Shown here piece by piece: positions 1-10,949 of a stretch of 64,000 nt of DNA. Position 1 is the first letter of the stretch. Every line of letters starts with the position of its first letter. The stretch covers positions 49,680 to 113,679 of the forward strand of contig JALQPE010002155.1 in NCBI GenBank assembly GCA_030407315.1, in the 5' to 3' direction. Below the pieces are notes generated by a model that did no database searches, was not told the DNA's origin, and saw only the letters and a list, made by a program, of their open reading frames with translations. Source of the stretch: Asparagopsis taxiformis. Its lineage: Eukaryota > Rhodophyta > Florideophyceae > Bonnemaisoniales > Bonnemaisoniaceae. A program made the position numbers and the translations under genes.

Positions 1-6
1 CTCATA

Positions 7-35
7 CCTGGAATGACAATAATTGTCATTCCAGG
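7..35. repeat. Perfect hairpin, 13-bp arms
   Basis: Arms cctggaatgacaa (7-19) and its exact complement (23-35) are separated by 3 bases. Weaker complementarity continues outward (atacc / ggtat). Confidence 0.85.
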
Positions 36-56
36 GATAGGTATCATTGTGTGGCG

Positions 57-93
57 GGAGAAAAACTCAAGGATAATCTTTGAGTTTTTCTCC
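57..93. repeat. Perfect hairpin, 14-bp arms
   Basis: Arms ggagaaaaactcaa (57-70) and its exact complement (80-93) flank a 9-base loop. It lies 21 bases after the first hairpin, so the pair forms a compact double stem-loop. Confidence 0.85.
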
Positions 94-2018
94 TGCGACA
101 GAAAGATACGAAAACTTATGATAAGTGCGCAATATACTCACATCACCAACGAATACACCACTATGTGGTTCATCATAGACGGTCTATCGAGCCACTCGCA
201 GTTCTTCGATATTCAACGCCATATCCGAATATCGGGACTGCCTGCCTCCCTCAATGACCTTCAGGCCAGGCTAGAAGGCATAGCCAAGGGCAAAGCCCGT
301 AAAAAACATTCATAGACAAGAAACCATAGACGAGGCAGATGTCATACTGGAAACCGTCAACGTCGAAATTGGACTCCACGATACCGCATCGTACCCTCTC
401 AAACGGAACAACTGCTTCAACTCGGACAACTTTTTCGCTCAATGAACAACGCGAACGCCTCCAAGCCCGCCAAAAAGCCAAGAAGAAATATGGAGAAAAC
501 TGAATCAGGGTATCCAAGGTTTGGGAACCAACCCTTTTCCCTTCCCGATAATACCCCGGAAGACATCACAAACACAATCACCACTGAATTCGATATGAAC
601 AGGACGTACTTTCGAAACGAGAATTGGAAAATTTTGAGATGTTGATTGACCCAGAAACTGTTGATTGAATTGTAGCCAATGAGTAGAAAATAATGACTGA
701 CTGGAATTACATTGGAATTCTACACATGTTTCAGCTCGTAGCCCTGCTCAAATACGTTGTCTGACAGCCTGTGGGTTCCGTTTTAGTCTGTTGTGCGGAC
801 AGCCTGTTGCCACTCTTCGTGATTCTGCCGTCCAGCGCGGCGGCAAACATATTGGTAGTTTCTAATACAATCTGATCATATCTGAGCTCGCAGTTTACAC
901 AATTTTTTAAAAAAAATTATTCATGCACCGTGTTTCTATTGACTGTACAGCCATGCTACGTAGACTTAACATTTATATTGAGCACACTCATCTGCAATCC
1001 ATCGTATTATCAGCTCAGACTCTCACCATTAGTCTCAGCTTCGCCCTGTGCTGCGTTCAATATTTGAGTAGATTGTGACCTTGAGATTTGCAGAGAAAGT
1101 GTGGCCAGCTTCTCTAGCAACGCTTTCATCACGCCAGGGTTTGAACTCATCAAAAAACTTTCTAGCTTCCTACATTCAGTAGGGTTCAAATATCTCACAT
1201 TACTGAACACTCAACGCTTTCGCAAAACAGGGGTGAACACAGGAAGCTCTTTCGACGAACAATACCCAATTTCGTACAGAGCAGATGCAGCTAACATTCC
1301 CAATTTGTTCTCAACGACCTGCTCTGATGGAACATTACTCATAGGCAGTAAAGAAGTGACCTAAGTGCAGTCAGTTGATTTCAAACCCGTGTTAATGCCA
1401 CCAACAAGTAGTTTGATAAGCGGATGGACAATTTCCAACAAGAACCTAGTGAGAAGAAATGTATCATATGTATATGGAATGAAGTGGTGGCGACTTGTAA
1501 TGACTATATCTCCGAGACGTTGCATGACATGCAGCTGCAATGGCTTAAATGATGATATCATATCTGCATATGCAGATTGGGAATCATTTGATGAAGAATG
1601 TGACAAAAGCCATAACATACGAGGTATAACGGCGGGAGAAAACTGGAGCAGTTGTCTCCAACGGACTGGAGAATATTCACAATAGATACCACAGCATAGG
1701 AGCTGGTCCTTACAAACGTGCGTTTTCCGAACAGGCGGAAATGTTCATGGGTCTCCATTTATTCACAAGTACATGACGCCACTAGATATAAACACTGGAT
1801 ATTATAAAAGAATGTATCGCATCACACTTACCTTTGTTGATCTTCCATGAATGATAGATTGTAAAAGCCATAGTACCACAAATAATTTGAGTGGCCCAAC
1901 GAGGATAAAGGGTGCATGCAATACGGATGGAATATCGAGATCTATGTTGAAAACAATGCTAGGTAATGATCCCATAAGTCTCATACACTGCACCATCCTG
2001 AGACTAGGAATTAAATGG

Positions 2019-2060
2019 GTAGAGATGGTGGAAGAGTAATTACTCTTCCACCATCTCTAC
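2019..2060. repeat. 42-bp perfect palindrome without spacer
   Basis: Positions 2019-2039 are exactly the reverse complement of 2040-2060, centred on gtaa|ttac. No base separates the arms. The palindrome lies outside any recognisable gene. Confidence 0.95.
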
Positions 2061-2212
2061 GCTACTCAAGTAGCTACCGTTGAAATGGGTATGTTGGCGT
2101 AAAGTCGCATCTCGGCCCAGACCTGGTCATCCTCCAGACATACCGACAATTTGCAATCCACAGCTTCCTGCTTCAATAAAACCAGTCGAGGGCAAACGTT
2201 CGTAAAGAAGTC

Positions 2213-2611
2213 ATGACTGTGACTAAAGTGGTGTCCATCTCATTCCTCATTGCAGCGGTTTTGTTGTCAACAAATGTGTGGGCAGACAATGTTTCTCATC
2301 TCACTTCTTGTCTCACAAATCGTCGTGCAGTAATATTGAGCATTCAAGATGTACTGATCAAAAATTATCTGCTTGGCAAGTGCAGCTTCGTTGTACCTAC
2401 GCAACGTACCGCACAAGGAAACTGTTTCACATTACACATTCAATGCAATGTGTCGACAGGTAAGAGGGAAACGAATAGCATACAATATACCATATACAGC
2501 TGCCAGTCGGGCGAGCGAACGAGACGTCATAGAAATAGCTGTATTGAATACAAACCTGATGCAACTCATGTGCTCATCTCACTTGTTGCATTGCACATCG
2601 TCGAGCAGTAA
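2213..2611 (+). CDS. Hypothetical small secreted-type protein
   Basis: A 132-codon frame starts with ATG. Its N-terminus reads like a signal peptide: a short polar start, a hydrophobic run of about 15 residues (roughly 8-22), then an Ala-Asp junction near residue 25 that could be a cleavage site. The remaining part has several cysteines but matches no family I know. Part of the frame (2295-2372) is one copy of a direct repeat whose other copy starts inside the end of the frame and continues beyond the stop, which weakens the case for a conserved gene. A chance frame over repeated DNA is a real alternative. Confidence 0.25.
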   Translation: MTVTKVVSISFLIAAVLLSTNVWADNVSHLTSCLTNRRAVILSIQDVLIKNYLLGKCSFVVPTQRTAQGNCFTLHIQCNVSTGKRETNSIQYTIYSCQSGERTRRHRNSCIEYKPDATHVLISLVALHIVEQ

Positions 2612-2650
2612 TATTGAGCATGCATGATGCACTGATCGAAAATCATCTGC
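2295..2650. repeat. 78-bp direct repeat, offset 278 bp
   Basis: Segment 2295-2372 recurs at 2573-2650 without gaps. Both copies share ctcatctcact at the left, gcagtaatattgagcat in the middle and atctgc at the right. The right copy abuts the decayed chromovirus that starts near 2660. Confidence 0.75.
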
Positions 2651-2869
2651 CTAGCGCGGTACGCTCCCCGTTGGGAATCGTCCCACTCAAGCGTGAGGGC
2701 GGCGAAGCCCTCGCAAAAGTTTTGAACCTACCGCTGGTCTACGCGACGACACGGACGAACGCTAACGGGTTGGGCGACGAAATGTCTGACCCACTGGTCA
2801 GCAAAAAAGGGAACGACCCCCGCCGCAGAATGGCAGTCGAAAATCGATTTGTCGCACCTCGACGATGAG

Positions 2870-3778
2870 GATTTACGAAAGCGCATTTACGAGATGCTCG
2901 AAACACATTCGTCAACGTGGACGAGTGGTCGCCTCGGCGAAATCAACCCGGCGAAGCATTGAATCGAACTCGAACCGGGCACGCGGTCCTACGCTCAATG
3001 CCCTATCGACAGGGTCCGGCTCTACGTACGATAGCCGAGGAGCAAATTACGAATATGCTCAACGAAGGGGTTATCGAACCCGCTTCCAGCGAATGGGAGT
3101 CACCAATCATGATGGTGCCGAAGAAGGACAGATCCTTACGTTTCTGTGTCGATTACAGACGTTTGAACGCGAAAACGATCGCTGATTCGTACCCGCCTCC
3201 TCGCATGGAAGACAGACTCGATTCGTTGGGTGACGCAGCCATCTTCACGACACTCGACTGTAACGCCGGTTACTGGCAAGTGCCCGTCTCCGTCGAGGAC
3301 CGTGATAATACAACGTTTACGTCTTTCATGGGAACGTATCGCTACGTGAGAATGCCATTTGGGCTACGAAATGCCCCCGCTACGTTTCAGCAGACGTTTG
3401 AAATTATCCTCTCCGGAATTCGCTGGCAATCGTGTTTCGTTTACCTAGACGACGTAATCGTCTTTTCGAAAGACGTCGAGTCTCACTTGGGTCACGTTGA
3501 CCACATATTTTTCCTTGCTACGTTCACCAGGAGTAACGTTGAAGCTCGCGAAGTGCTCGTTCTTTCAACCGCAAGTTGAATACCTGGGGCACGTCATCAC
3601 CACAGGAAAACTGTACGTTGCAGTCAGAAACAAGGAACCCTTTCGTACAGCAACGTTCCCGCGGGATAAGACGCAATGTCGATCGTTTTTGGGCGCGGCC
3701 AACGTTTACCGGCGTTTCGTAAAGGCGTACGCCGAGATCGCTCGGCCACTGTTGAGGTTGAGACAGTTGGAGAGGTGA
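2870..3778 (+). pseudogene. Reverse transcriptase segment of the decayed chromovirus
   Basis: The catalytic RT region is readable between about 2917 and 3579: FCVDYRRLNA, the first-Asp region TTLDCNAGYWQVPV, MPFGLRNAPATFQ, and the YLDD box followed by VIVFSKD. A frameshift near 3500-3540 moves the RT thumb/connection (EYLGHVIT, RSFLGAANVYRRFVKAYAEI) into another frame (3497-3778). A further shift near 2990 separates the pre-RT segment. RT would copy the element's RNA into DNA in virus-like particles. This copy cannot encode an intact enzyme. Confidence 0.9.
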
Positions 3779-3779
3779 A

Positions 3780-4908
3780 GAGAAAAGGTTGTCGCTTGAC
3801 TTGGTTTACTATCGGATCGCCTCGCAGCACCACTACTTATACTACTGGAATTTCCCAATTTCCGATTTCCAGAGTTCCAACCTGCACCGCGCCGCATATA
3901 CGACGGCGTAACCCTAGCTGCCCCTAATCCAGATCTGTATCCACGTGTTAGTCCCGATTCGACAAAAATGGTAAAATCACCAGCTCATTGCCCTGAACAA
4001 AGTCTACCGGGTTAGATCTCACGTAGTCAACTAGATCCGTCTCTACGAGCACAAAAATATATGGAATCAACAATCCGTAATAGATGATATCCCAACAGTG
4101 TGACTTGATGTGCGATTGCAACAAGATGGAATGTCATACACAATGCATATGAAAGTGTGGGGCTATTCAAGTTGGTCGATAGCGTCGATGCGAGCGCGTG
4201 CGCGCGAACGTTGCCACGAAACCGCGAGCCGCGCCACGTGTAGTGATTTCCGCGAATTTCCCTTTACTTTCCCTTTTTGGGTTTTTAAGACGAAAGTCTT
4301 TTTCCCAAAATTTTCCCAATTTTGCGTGCGAGCGCGCGGCCGCCGGCCGGCCGCGCAAGGACAACCTGTCCTAGGTAGTTAGCTAAAAATGGTCGTTCTG
4401 CCCCGCACCTTACCAATAAGCAGCCAGCACTTTCGCAGCTACGAGTTATGCGTTGAGCGAATCGCGAGGACCGATTACGTTGAAACGTTGTGTGCGGATT
4501 GCTCACGATCGCCGACGTACGTGCGCGCGCCGCGTTTACCGACCGTCGCATTGCGTCGCACCGCGAGACCGCGCGTTGCGTCGCATACCGCTAGGCCAGG
4601 GATTTCCGACCCCTGCGTGGATCGTGTTGAGCTCGAGTTTACTCGGTGATCTCACCCTGAGATCACGGCTAGCGCCGGCCCGTGAATCCTGTGTTGCGAT
4701 CGACCCCTGGGCGTTCCGCCGTTGTACCACCCGATCGCCACCGCGACCGAGCGACGTGCGAAACGCAAGTTCAATTGCGCGATCCAGTTCAACACGCCCT
4801 GACACGGCAAGGGATTCTAGAACCCTCTTAGTGACCGCCATCCCGGCTGGTCCTACAGAAAGCACCACAGAGTGCCACCAATTGCACTCTACATTAATAG
4901 CCACTCAA
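3780..4908. other. About 1.1 kb insertion inside the decayed pol
   Basis: Comparison with the related element (where YRRFVKSYAKISALLTELLKK is continuous) shows that pol is interrupted after the connection motif near 3770 and resumes at LKKDASPRLDEP near 4913. The insert is a mixture of AT-rich DNA (3950-4170) and CpG-rich DNA (4180-4870). I found no open frame of known type, and no 5-bp target duplication with TG...CA ends, so I cannot call it a solo LTR. Confidence 0.6.
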
Positions 4909-4910
4909 CA

Positions 4911-5357
4911 AGATGTTGAAGAAGGACGCTTCCCCCCGATTGGACGAACCCAACCAACGCGCAGACGAACGCGTTCGAAACGTTAAATTCGATACTGGTG
5001 TCGCCACCAGTGTTGCACCTTCCGAAGGCAGGGCGTCCGTTCATGATCGATACCGACGCGCCGGCATATCAGGTGGGAGCTACGTTCCTCCAGCAGCAGA
5101 ACGAAGATAAGCCCAACGAGTGGGTGCTGATTGGGTACTGGTCGAAGACCCTCAACGAAACCGAACGTGGTTATTCGGCAACTGATCGCGAGTGCTACTC
5201 CGTAGTTTGGGCGATAACGTCGCTCCTCCCCTACGTAGAGGGTCAACGATTTACCGTACTTACGGACCACGAAGCCTTGTGTTGGCTGATGACGTTGACG
5301 GACACGTCCGGTCGACTACTAAGATGGAGGCTACGCGTTGCCGAATTCGACTTCTAG
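4911..5357 (+). pseudogene. RNase H segment of the decayed chromovirus
   Basis: The segment resumes with LKKDASPRLDEP and continues, after a frame change near 4985-5040, into a Ty3-type RNase H: a first-Asp region FMIDTDAPAYQVGATFLQQ, GYWSKTLNETERGYSATDREC, and FTVLTDHEALCWLMT. RNase H removes the RNA strand during reverse transcription. The linker to integrase (5360-5940) contains several frame breaks. Confidence 0.85.
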
Positions 5358-5939
5358 GTTACGTACAGACCTGGGCGCGTACACCAGGTGCCGGAAGCTT
5401 TATCACGCGTGATATCTACCTACGACGACGGTCGACCAGTCGACGATGACGTACCATCGTATGGGGACACGGTCCTCGTGACGACTCGCAGCTGCGCCGA
5501 CTAGTCGGCGACAACCCACACGAAGTGGGCAAGGGAGAACGATGTCCGTACGAGAGAAGGCTGCCTTCTCTCAACGAATGCCACGGGTCACGGTGACTTT
5601 TCGAGCACGAATCGTGACGAACAACCATGAGCAGCGAAGGCTGGCAACAGTGAACCCGATTTCAACCGCGACGAGTCGCTCGAAGACGTTCTCGACGAGG
5701 AACCGGATTTCCTCGACGAACAGCGTGCTGCTGAAGATGACTCGGCACGTGTGCCACCAGCTGACGTCCAGCTTCCCAATACGAGGGACGAGCTTATCAA
5801 GCTCAACGCGAAGACGCCTTCTGTCAGACGATACTGGCGCGACAGTTCGAGACGCAGGACGCTGCATTCTTCGAAGGCCACGGTGGCTTACTCCGACGAC
5901 GGAACCCTCATGACGAGTAACGAGCGCAAATCGTTGTGC

Positions 5940-6560
5940 CGGCTTCGTTACGGCTGCGGCTGCTGGAGCTAACGCATCACCACGTCCTCTCTGGGAATCG
6001 CGGGCAAACCCGCATGTACTACACCCTACGGAGGACGTATTATTGGCCTGCGATGGCCGCCGACACCCACGCAACGGTATGAAACTGCGTTGGATGTGAG
6101 AAGAACCGCGTGGAACTTCGCAAAGGGACGAACCCGTTGCGACTATTCCCGGCCACAGAGCCATTGCGAGTCCTATGTATCGACATTACTAGGTCCGCTT
6201 ACGAAGACCACGCGAGGTAACCGATTTATTCTCATGATAACGGACCGCTTTACGAAGCTAACTAGGGTCGTACCTCTACGAAATATCGATTACGCCACCG
6301 TGGCGAGCGCGTTCGTCAACGCTTGGGTTTTCTCGTACGGACCCCCACGGACACTCATCAGCGACAACGGAAAGCAGTTCGCTGCTAAGTTCTTCCAGTG
6401 TGTCTGTAACGAAATCGGCGTAACGAACGTGTTCACGTCGACTTACCACCCCCAAACGAACGGGCAAGTGGAGTGCTACAACAGGACGATCCTGGCGATG
6501 CTCCGTGATTACATGAACGAGAACCAGAACGACTGGAATCGATACGCCGATGCGTATTAA
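5940..6560 (+). pseudogene. Integrase zinc and catalytic core, decayed
   Basis: The zinc-binding region is recognisable but frame-broken near 5940-6080 (LELTHHHVLSG, RTYYWPAM). The catalytic core is open from 6090 to 6560: ILMITDRFTKLTRVVPL, TLISDNGKQFAAKF with the second Asp, and STYHPQTNGQVECYNRT carrying the Glu. The first Asp region is disturbed around 6180. The frame ends at a stop near 6558 and coding resumes in another frame at about 6570. Confidence 0.9.
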
Positions 6561-6569
6561 AGTTTGCGT

Positions 6570-7261
6570 ACAACACTCATGTGCATTCGAGTACGGGCAC
6601 GACGCCCTTCGACTTGATTCTCACGAATCCACCGCCACCGTTGGCGCTACACACGTCGGTAACGAACCGCGAACTACCCGAAGGGGGAGGACGAGCAACT
6701 TACGTCCTTGAGATTGCCACAACGATGGATAACGCGTATCGAACGTTGAAGGTCGCGCAAGCACGTTACGAACGAAATTTTGACAAGCGAGTCAGAGTCT
6801 CGAATCGAAACATCCGCGCGGGAGAATACGTATTCATCGACCTGACGGACGGGACCAGGAAGGGCACGAAGCTCGGAAACCACGCGTTAGGACCGTTCCG
6901 CGTATTACGTAAAGACGTACAAACGTTCGTCATCCAACGAGGAGACGTAGTTGAACGCGTCAACTCCGACCGCGTCGCCTACGCACCTCCGCCCGAACTT
7001 CGGGCGGAGGTGCGTACGCGTTTTGAAAACGCACCCCCGCCGGAGCTGTACGATTCCACCGAGGCAGACCTCGAGAAGAACCGCAATGGTCCAACGTACG
7101 TAGTAGACGACCTACTCAACCATCTCGTAGACGAAGATGACACGTTAGACTTCCTCGTGAAGTGGGTCGGGTATCGTAGCCCTACCCGGGAACCCCGCCG
7201 GAACGTATCTGAAGAGAGCGTCTCTCGATACTTCGCATGCGTGCGACGAACGTCAACGTGA
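6570..7261 (+). pseudogene. Integrase C-terminal region plus chromodomain
   Basis: Coding resumes as SSTGTTPFDLILTN, continues through the integrase C-terminal domain (YERNFDKRVRVSNRNIRAGE, LGPFRVLRK) and ends with a chromodomain near 7098-7245 (YVVDDLLNHLVDEDDTLDFL, VKWVGYRS). In chromoviruses the chromodomain steers integration toward particular chromatin. The expected tryptophan-rich TWEP end of the chromodomain is altered here. A perfect inverted repeat sits in the coding sequence at 6980-7016. Confidence 0.85.
6980..7016. repeat. Perfect hairpin in coding sequence, 18-bp arms
   Basis: Arms 6980-6997 and 6999-7016 are exact complements around one base (c at 6998). The arms are GC-rich (core acctccgcccgaa). 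The coding frame reads through it. Confidence 0.95.
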
Positions 7262-7795
7262 AAGGCCACGACGGCTCCCGGAAACGCACGCGAGCGTTGA
7301 AGAAGGAATCGAACGCGTACGCAGCGTTGTACGTTACAACAAAAGAAGGAGAAGAGCCGCACGAACGAGAAGTGAAGTCACAACGAGTGGTCGGGACGTC
7401 CACCCTTGCGTTGGGGGCGTGATGCGTGCTAGAGCCGTCGCTCTGTTTCTTTTTCGACACCTTACGTTGGTGGAGGCACGAACGCCAGATTGGACGACGA
7501 GTCCATGCGCAAACGATTCACACGATGTGAAGAGCCACGACTGGCTAGACAACTTTGTCTGTCCCACCGTCATCGATGACGAAATCGCAGGCCACGAGCC
7601 AATGACGGTAACGAAAAGGGACTCGAGTCACAACCTCAACGGTCCACGGATTGACAACACGTTTGATTTTTCGCGCGAAAAATATGATAACGTCAAGTGG
7701 GGCCAGCGGGCCATGGGCGCACGACAAGAAAAATCGGGCCGATTACAGTGCGCCAACCTGGCGAAATCTCGGGGCAAGCGTTCCCCGAAAAATTC
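7262..7795 (+). other. Post-pol segment of the decayed chromovirus
   Basis: The frame 7419-7805 and shorter frames continue after the chromodomain, but I recognise no domain. The segment is GC-rich like the element, so it probably belongs to its 3' part. It stops abruptly at the left edge of island copy 1 near 7796. Confidence 0.4.
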
Positions 7796-7798
7796 GCA

Positions 7799-8180
7799 CT
7801 ACTGAGTTTGAGATTAAGAAAAGTAGTAAATTTACTGCCTGAGGCAGTAAAAATCACTGCCTGAACAATTTGGTGCCTGAGGCAGTAAAATTACTATTTT
7901 AATTTTTTCATTGTTGGTGCCGCAGGCAGTAAAATGCAGAATTTCCCGGCAGTACGCGATGTAGCAAATCGCAGTACTGTGAGATAGCAAATTTTAGTAA
8001 TTTCTGCTGGTATCCCAGGGTATTAGTACAATGCAGTGATTTTTGATGATTTTTTCAATAGAATGTACTGCCGTACAGTACTGCCTTGGTAAATGACCAG
8101 GCACTAGAACCAGGCAGTAAAATATACTGGCTCGGGCAGTGAATAGTACTGCCTGGAAGTACTGCTGTAATAATAATTGG
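7799..8180. promoter_or_regulatory. TACTGCC/GGCAGTA motif cluster, copy 1
   Basis: About a dozen TACTGCC or GGCAGTA-type heptamers (with variants such as GCAGTACTG) occur in 380 bp, in both orientations. One pair forms the perfect palindrome tttactgcctgaggcagtaaa's inner part at the left end. The cluster directly follows the shared left edge and precedes the 507-codon gene. Either a promoter with many protein-binding sites or the subterminal repeats of a transposon would fit. Confidence 0.65.
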
Positions 8181-8500
8181 TGATAGGCATTTTCTGAGAT
8201 ACAAAATTGCAATAGTTATCCAGGATAGGGTCATTGTATAATGTGTTCGCATGTGAGTTTGAGTAGATAAGAGAGGAAACTGATGTGAAGCCAGTAGTGG
8301 TGAGAGCTGTAGAGGATCCGTGGTCACATGGAGATGACCGTTACGAAAAAAGTAGAGGTGAAAATCAGTCGTTTTCCGAGGATATGGATAGAGTAGGTGG
8401 CATTATTTGTTACTATTGTTAGCAATTAGCATTCTCGTAGTACTGAAACCGTTGGGAGGGACACACTGCGATTAGAACAAGAGTCGAAGCTTGACGGAAG

Positions 8501-10024
8501 ATGGAATCTCAGCGTCGAGAGGAAAATCAAAACGACTGCCTTGCAGGGATTATTCGAGAGGGATTCAGGACAGTGACAGGGTAAGTTCGTCGCATTGGGG
8601 AGAGGATGGATGAAATCGACGATGATCGAACGTCCCAACGCCAGCAAATCGAAAAGCTGGTGAGTTGCGTCGAATTTATAGTAGCGGAACTACAGGGTGT
8701 GAAAGACATCTGTGATGGTTTATTACGTCAGGGTCAGGGTACTTCGAAGAAGGGGATGACCGACAAGGACAGGGACCGATTGCGCATCTCGCAGTCTGCA
8801 GAAATATCGTTTTCTTATAGTTTTCTGTGTGCATTATTTGGAACTGTTGTACCTTTGCTGGTCGACAAGATTGACGCCGGGGTGACAATTTAGACTGACC
8901 ATGGAATCTACGACCTCCGTGGGTGCAGGCTGCTCTCTGTCATGATGTTTGCGAAGCAGAGCAATGTCAAGAGAGATGTGTTCCAATCCAACAGCGGGAA
9001 GAACAACATCGAGCTTCGTTTCCAGGTGGTGATGTCTCTCCTGAAGAAAATTCAGAAGGAAAAGTCGGGTACAAGCCGTACAGTGGAAGGATCGAGTTCT
9101 GGATGTGATTCGAATGCATTCAACGTATGGAAGGAAAACAAGTACATTCCGGACAAAATAATCGAAGAAATGGTTTATGGTGCCACTGGCGATGGCCGAA
9201 ACCAGCCTTCAGGAAGCATTGACGGAAGAGCTAGGAAGCGGAGGAAAACAGATGGAAATGGTGGACAATTGAGCAAGCGTGAAATATCTTTGGCTGTTTC
9301 GAAAGTGGTACTGACTAAGGTGCTCGGTTTCCTAAACAAGTCCAGAGAGCAAGTGCGTCATCGATTCCTTGTCGAACTGGTGTTCGCTCTAGTGTTGAAA
9401 AATGACGCATCTATCACTTTCGAGATTCCAACACAAGATCTCATTAGAGATATGGACATTATCCCCGATACCCTTGTGACAAACGGAAATCTAAGGCCCG
9501 AAGAACGGAAAGTTGTGGATGACACGAATTCTGAAATCTTGATACAATTCATCGCTGAGCGGAAAGAGATGGTTGTCATCATTCAGTACGAAGTCGAGAT
9601 ATCGGGATGTGTGGCCAAAAGGATGATCCGAAGGAGAATCAATATCCTGGAGGTAGCCCTGAACACTGCAATTGCATTCCTCCAATGCTCGAGTAGAACG
9701 GTTTTTCTGCGACGTTGCTGCAATTCACTCAGATTTGTCTATGCAATCGCTTCAGGGATTCTGGGAATTTTCAAGGTACAGGCGGGTCAGACTTTCGAAG
9801 AAAGTGTACAGGACGAGTTCAAACTATTAGGGAAGGCGATGTTGCCGAGCGAGCGAATCTGTAAGAGGCATCTTTGCGAAGACGTACTTACAATTACCGA
9901 AGAAAAGTTCGATGAACCACATTTGGAACAGAGGAGTGCAGCATTTGAGGAGGATAGTGGACATAGAGATGAAGAGAATGGTAGTGAAAGGTACACTGAA
10001 GTTTTCCTTGATGAGGAGGATTGA
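8501..10024 (+). pseudogene. Copy 1 of the 507-codon island gene, two nonsense codons
   Basis: From ATG (8501) to TGA the segment is exactly 1524 bp, the same length as the intact gene at 14762-16285, and aligns with it without gaps. Two codons became stops: the codon at 8582-8584 is TAA where copy 2 has GAA, and the codon at 8891-8893 is TAG where copy 2 has TAC. The rest remains open (8606-8893 and 8942-10024). The ungapped alignment suggests recent inactivation, or read-through of the stops; I favour inactivation. Function is unknown; see the intact copy for domain description. Confidence 0.8.
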
Positions 10025-10426
10025 TAATGGAAGCGTAAAAGTAAAGTTTCACAACCTTTGAAGTAAATTGGTTACTACGAGGGTGACTTAGGAGAAATAA
10101 AAACCAGTTAGATATGGAACTCCCTAGGATATGAGTGGAACATTTGCCACGTATTCCTTTGTGCACTGGAAGCAAAATCTATCGTGATTACTTTTTCAGC
10201 TCACTCTGCAACTGTAACACGTCATTTATACGACGACTGAGAGGTTCATGCTTTCATCAGCACTTCTCTATTAGCTTCGGGGCCAAATTACTCGCAAGCA
10301 ATGCTGTAGCTCCACCTGATATGGATATGAAATATGGAGCAGGTATCTATCGATACCATCGGTTTAATCGAGTTGAATAATTTTGAACAGTGGTTTAGAC
10401 CCATCTAGAAAAGATAGAAAAAGTTT

Positions 10427-10567
10427 TACTTGGAGGCGACATCGTGTCCAGTAGGATGAGGTGCGACCCATGGGTCTACAGGAGAACTATTCTGTCGAGC
10501 GGTAACTCCAATCCTGTCTAGCTCGCTGCAGATAGTGTGTGCACTGAAGGTTCAGGCTGGTTGGTTC
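10427..10567 (-). pseudogene. C-terminal remnant of the 462-aa island gene
   Basis: The minus strand matches the last roughly 45 codons of the gene at 16891-18279, including the conserved TAA stop (tggaggcgac context), CSELD and the region around TIGHD. The homology ends near 10567, where ParB-like DNA of opposite orientation begins, so a deletion joined two genes that are separated by over 2 kb in copy 2. Confidence 0.75.
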
Positions 10568-10860
10568 CAGTCGGATCATTGAGGGCGAGGTAGAGATAAT
10601 GAATGGTGAACATCCTTCCAAAAATGTAATCAAACTCATAGCAAATTATGAGCTTCCGGAGGACTGTACTCTTGCTATGATTGTGTGGGAGGAAGACATG
10701 TCTCCGACAACAAAGGCAGCTTTCCTTCTGAATACTGTAGAAGCTTCAATCCGAAATGAAATGGTATCCAAGCAGATAGGCATGAAACTCCTCTTCGAAC
10801 CTGCATCTTACTTAATAGTTTGGCTGGGTACTAAAACCTTTGACCGTCATGCCTCCAAAC
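10568..10860 (+). pseudogene. ParB-like gene fragment
   Basis: Starting at gtcggatcatt the DNA follows the ParB-like gene at 19011-19577: VIKLI, an acidic EED region, then AAFLLNTVEASIRNEM parallel to AAFLLDSVKASNANDM. The DGAHR motif itself is destroyed. The frame 10599-11075 continues into unrelated palindromic repeats, so its C-terminal half is not meaningful. Confidence 0.75.
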
Positions 10861-10949
10861 TGATTAGTTTCGACTTCTCTCGGATACCTGACTGCACTTC
10901 GACAATGGTAAAACCGAGGAATGGGATCAGCCCGTCGGGTCAGCCTACA

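Larger units (their letters stand above)
1..2650. other. Unassigned left flank
   Basis: I recognise no gene family in this stretch. Open frames of about 65-106 codons exist (for example 13-315, 442-645 and 1365-1685 on the plus strand), but none shows a domain, a repeat or a paralogue elsewhere in the window. The supportable content is structural: two perfect hairpins at the extreme left, a 42-bp perfect palindrome near 2040, a 78-bp direct repeat and one small candidate secreted protein, listed separately. The sequence may be decayed mobile DNA. Confidence 0.4.
2660..7790 (+). mobile_element. Decayed Ty3/gypsy chromovirus, 5' truncated
   Basis: Pieces of a Ty3-type pol appear in the order RT, RNase H, integrase, chromodomain, all on the plus strand but in several frames and with stops. 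The order with integrase after RNase H identifies Ty3/gypsy rather than copia. Gag and protease are not visible. Protein similarity by eye to the 15-kb element at 37943-52994 is high (for example the RT core around FCVDYRRLNA and the integrase core), so both belong to one family. About 1.1 kb of foreign DNA interrupts the RT-RNase H junction. I could not define LTRs; the right edge is cut by the island copy that starts near 7796. Confidence 0.85.
7796..10860 (+). mobile_element. Island copy 1 (truncated, decayed)
   Basis: This segment parallels 14070 onward. Both start with cgcactactgagtttgagat, continue with the same TACTGCC-rich leader, then a homologous 1524-bp gene, then the C-terminal end of the 462-aa minus-strand gene, then part of the ParB-like gene. 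DNA left of the shared edge is unrelated in the two copies (retrotransposon here, Sly1-type pseudogene there), so the edge is a true boundary. Copy 1 lacks most of the 462-aa gene and everything after the ParB-like N-terminus. It also lacks the 0.2-kb palindromic insert present in copy 2 at 16597-16790. Confidence 0.8.

Noticed and set aside
3780..4908. Solo LTR inserted in the decayed chromovirus
   Set aside because: No TG...CA ends with a matching 5-bp duplication could be found at either junction.
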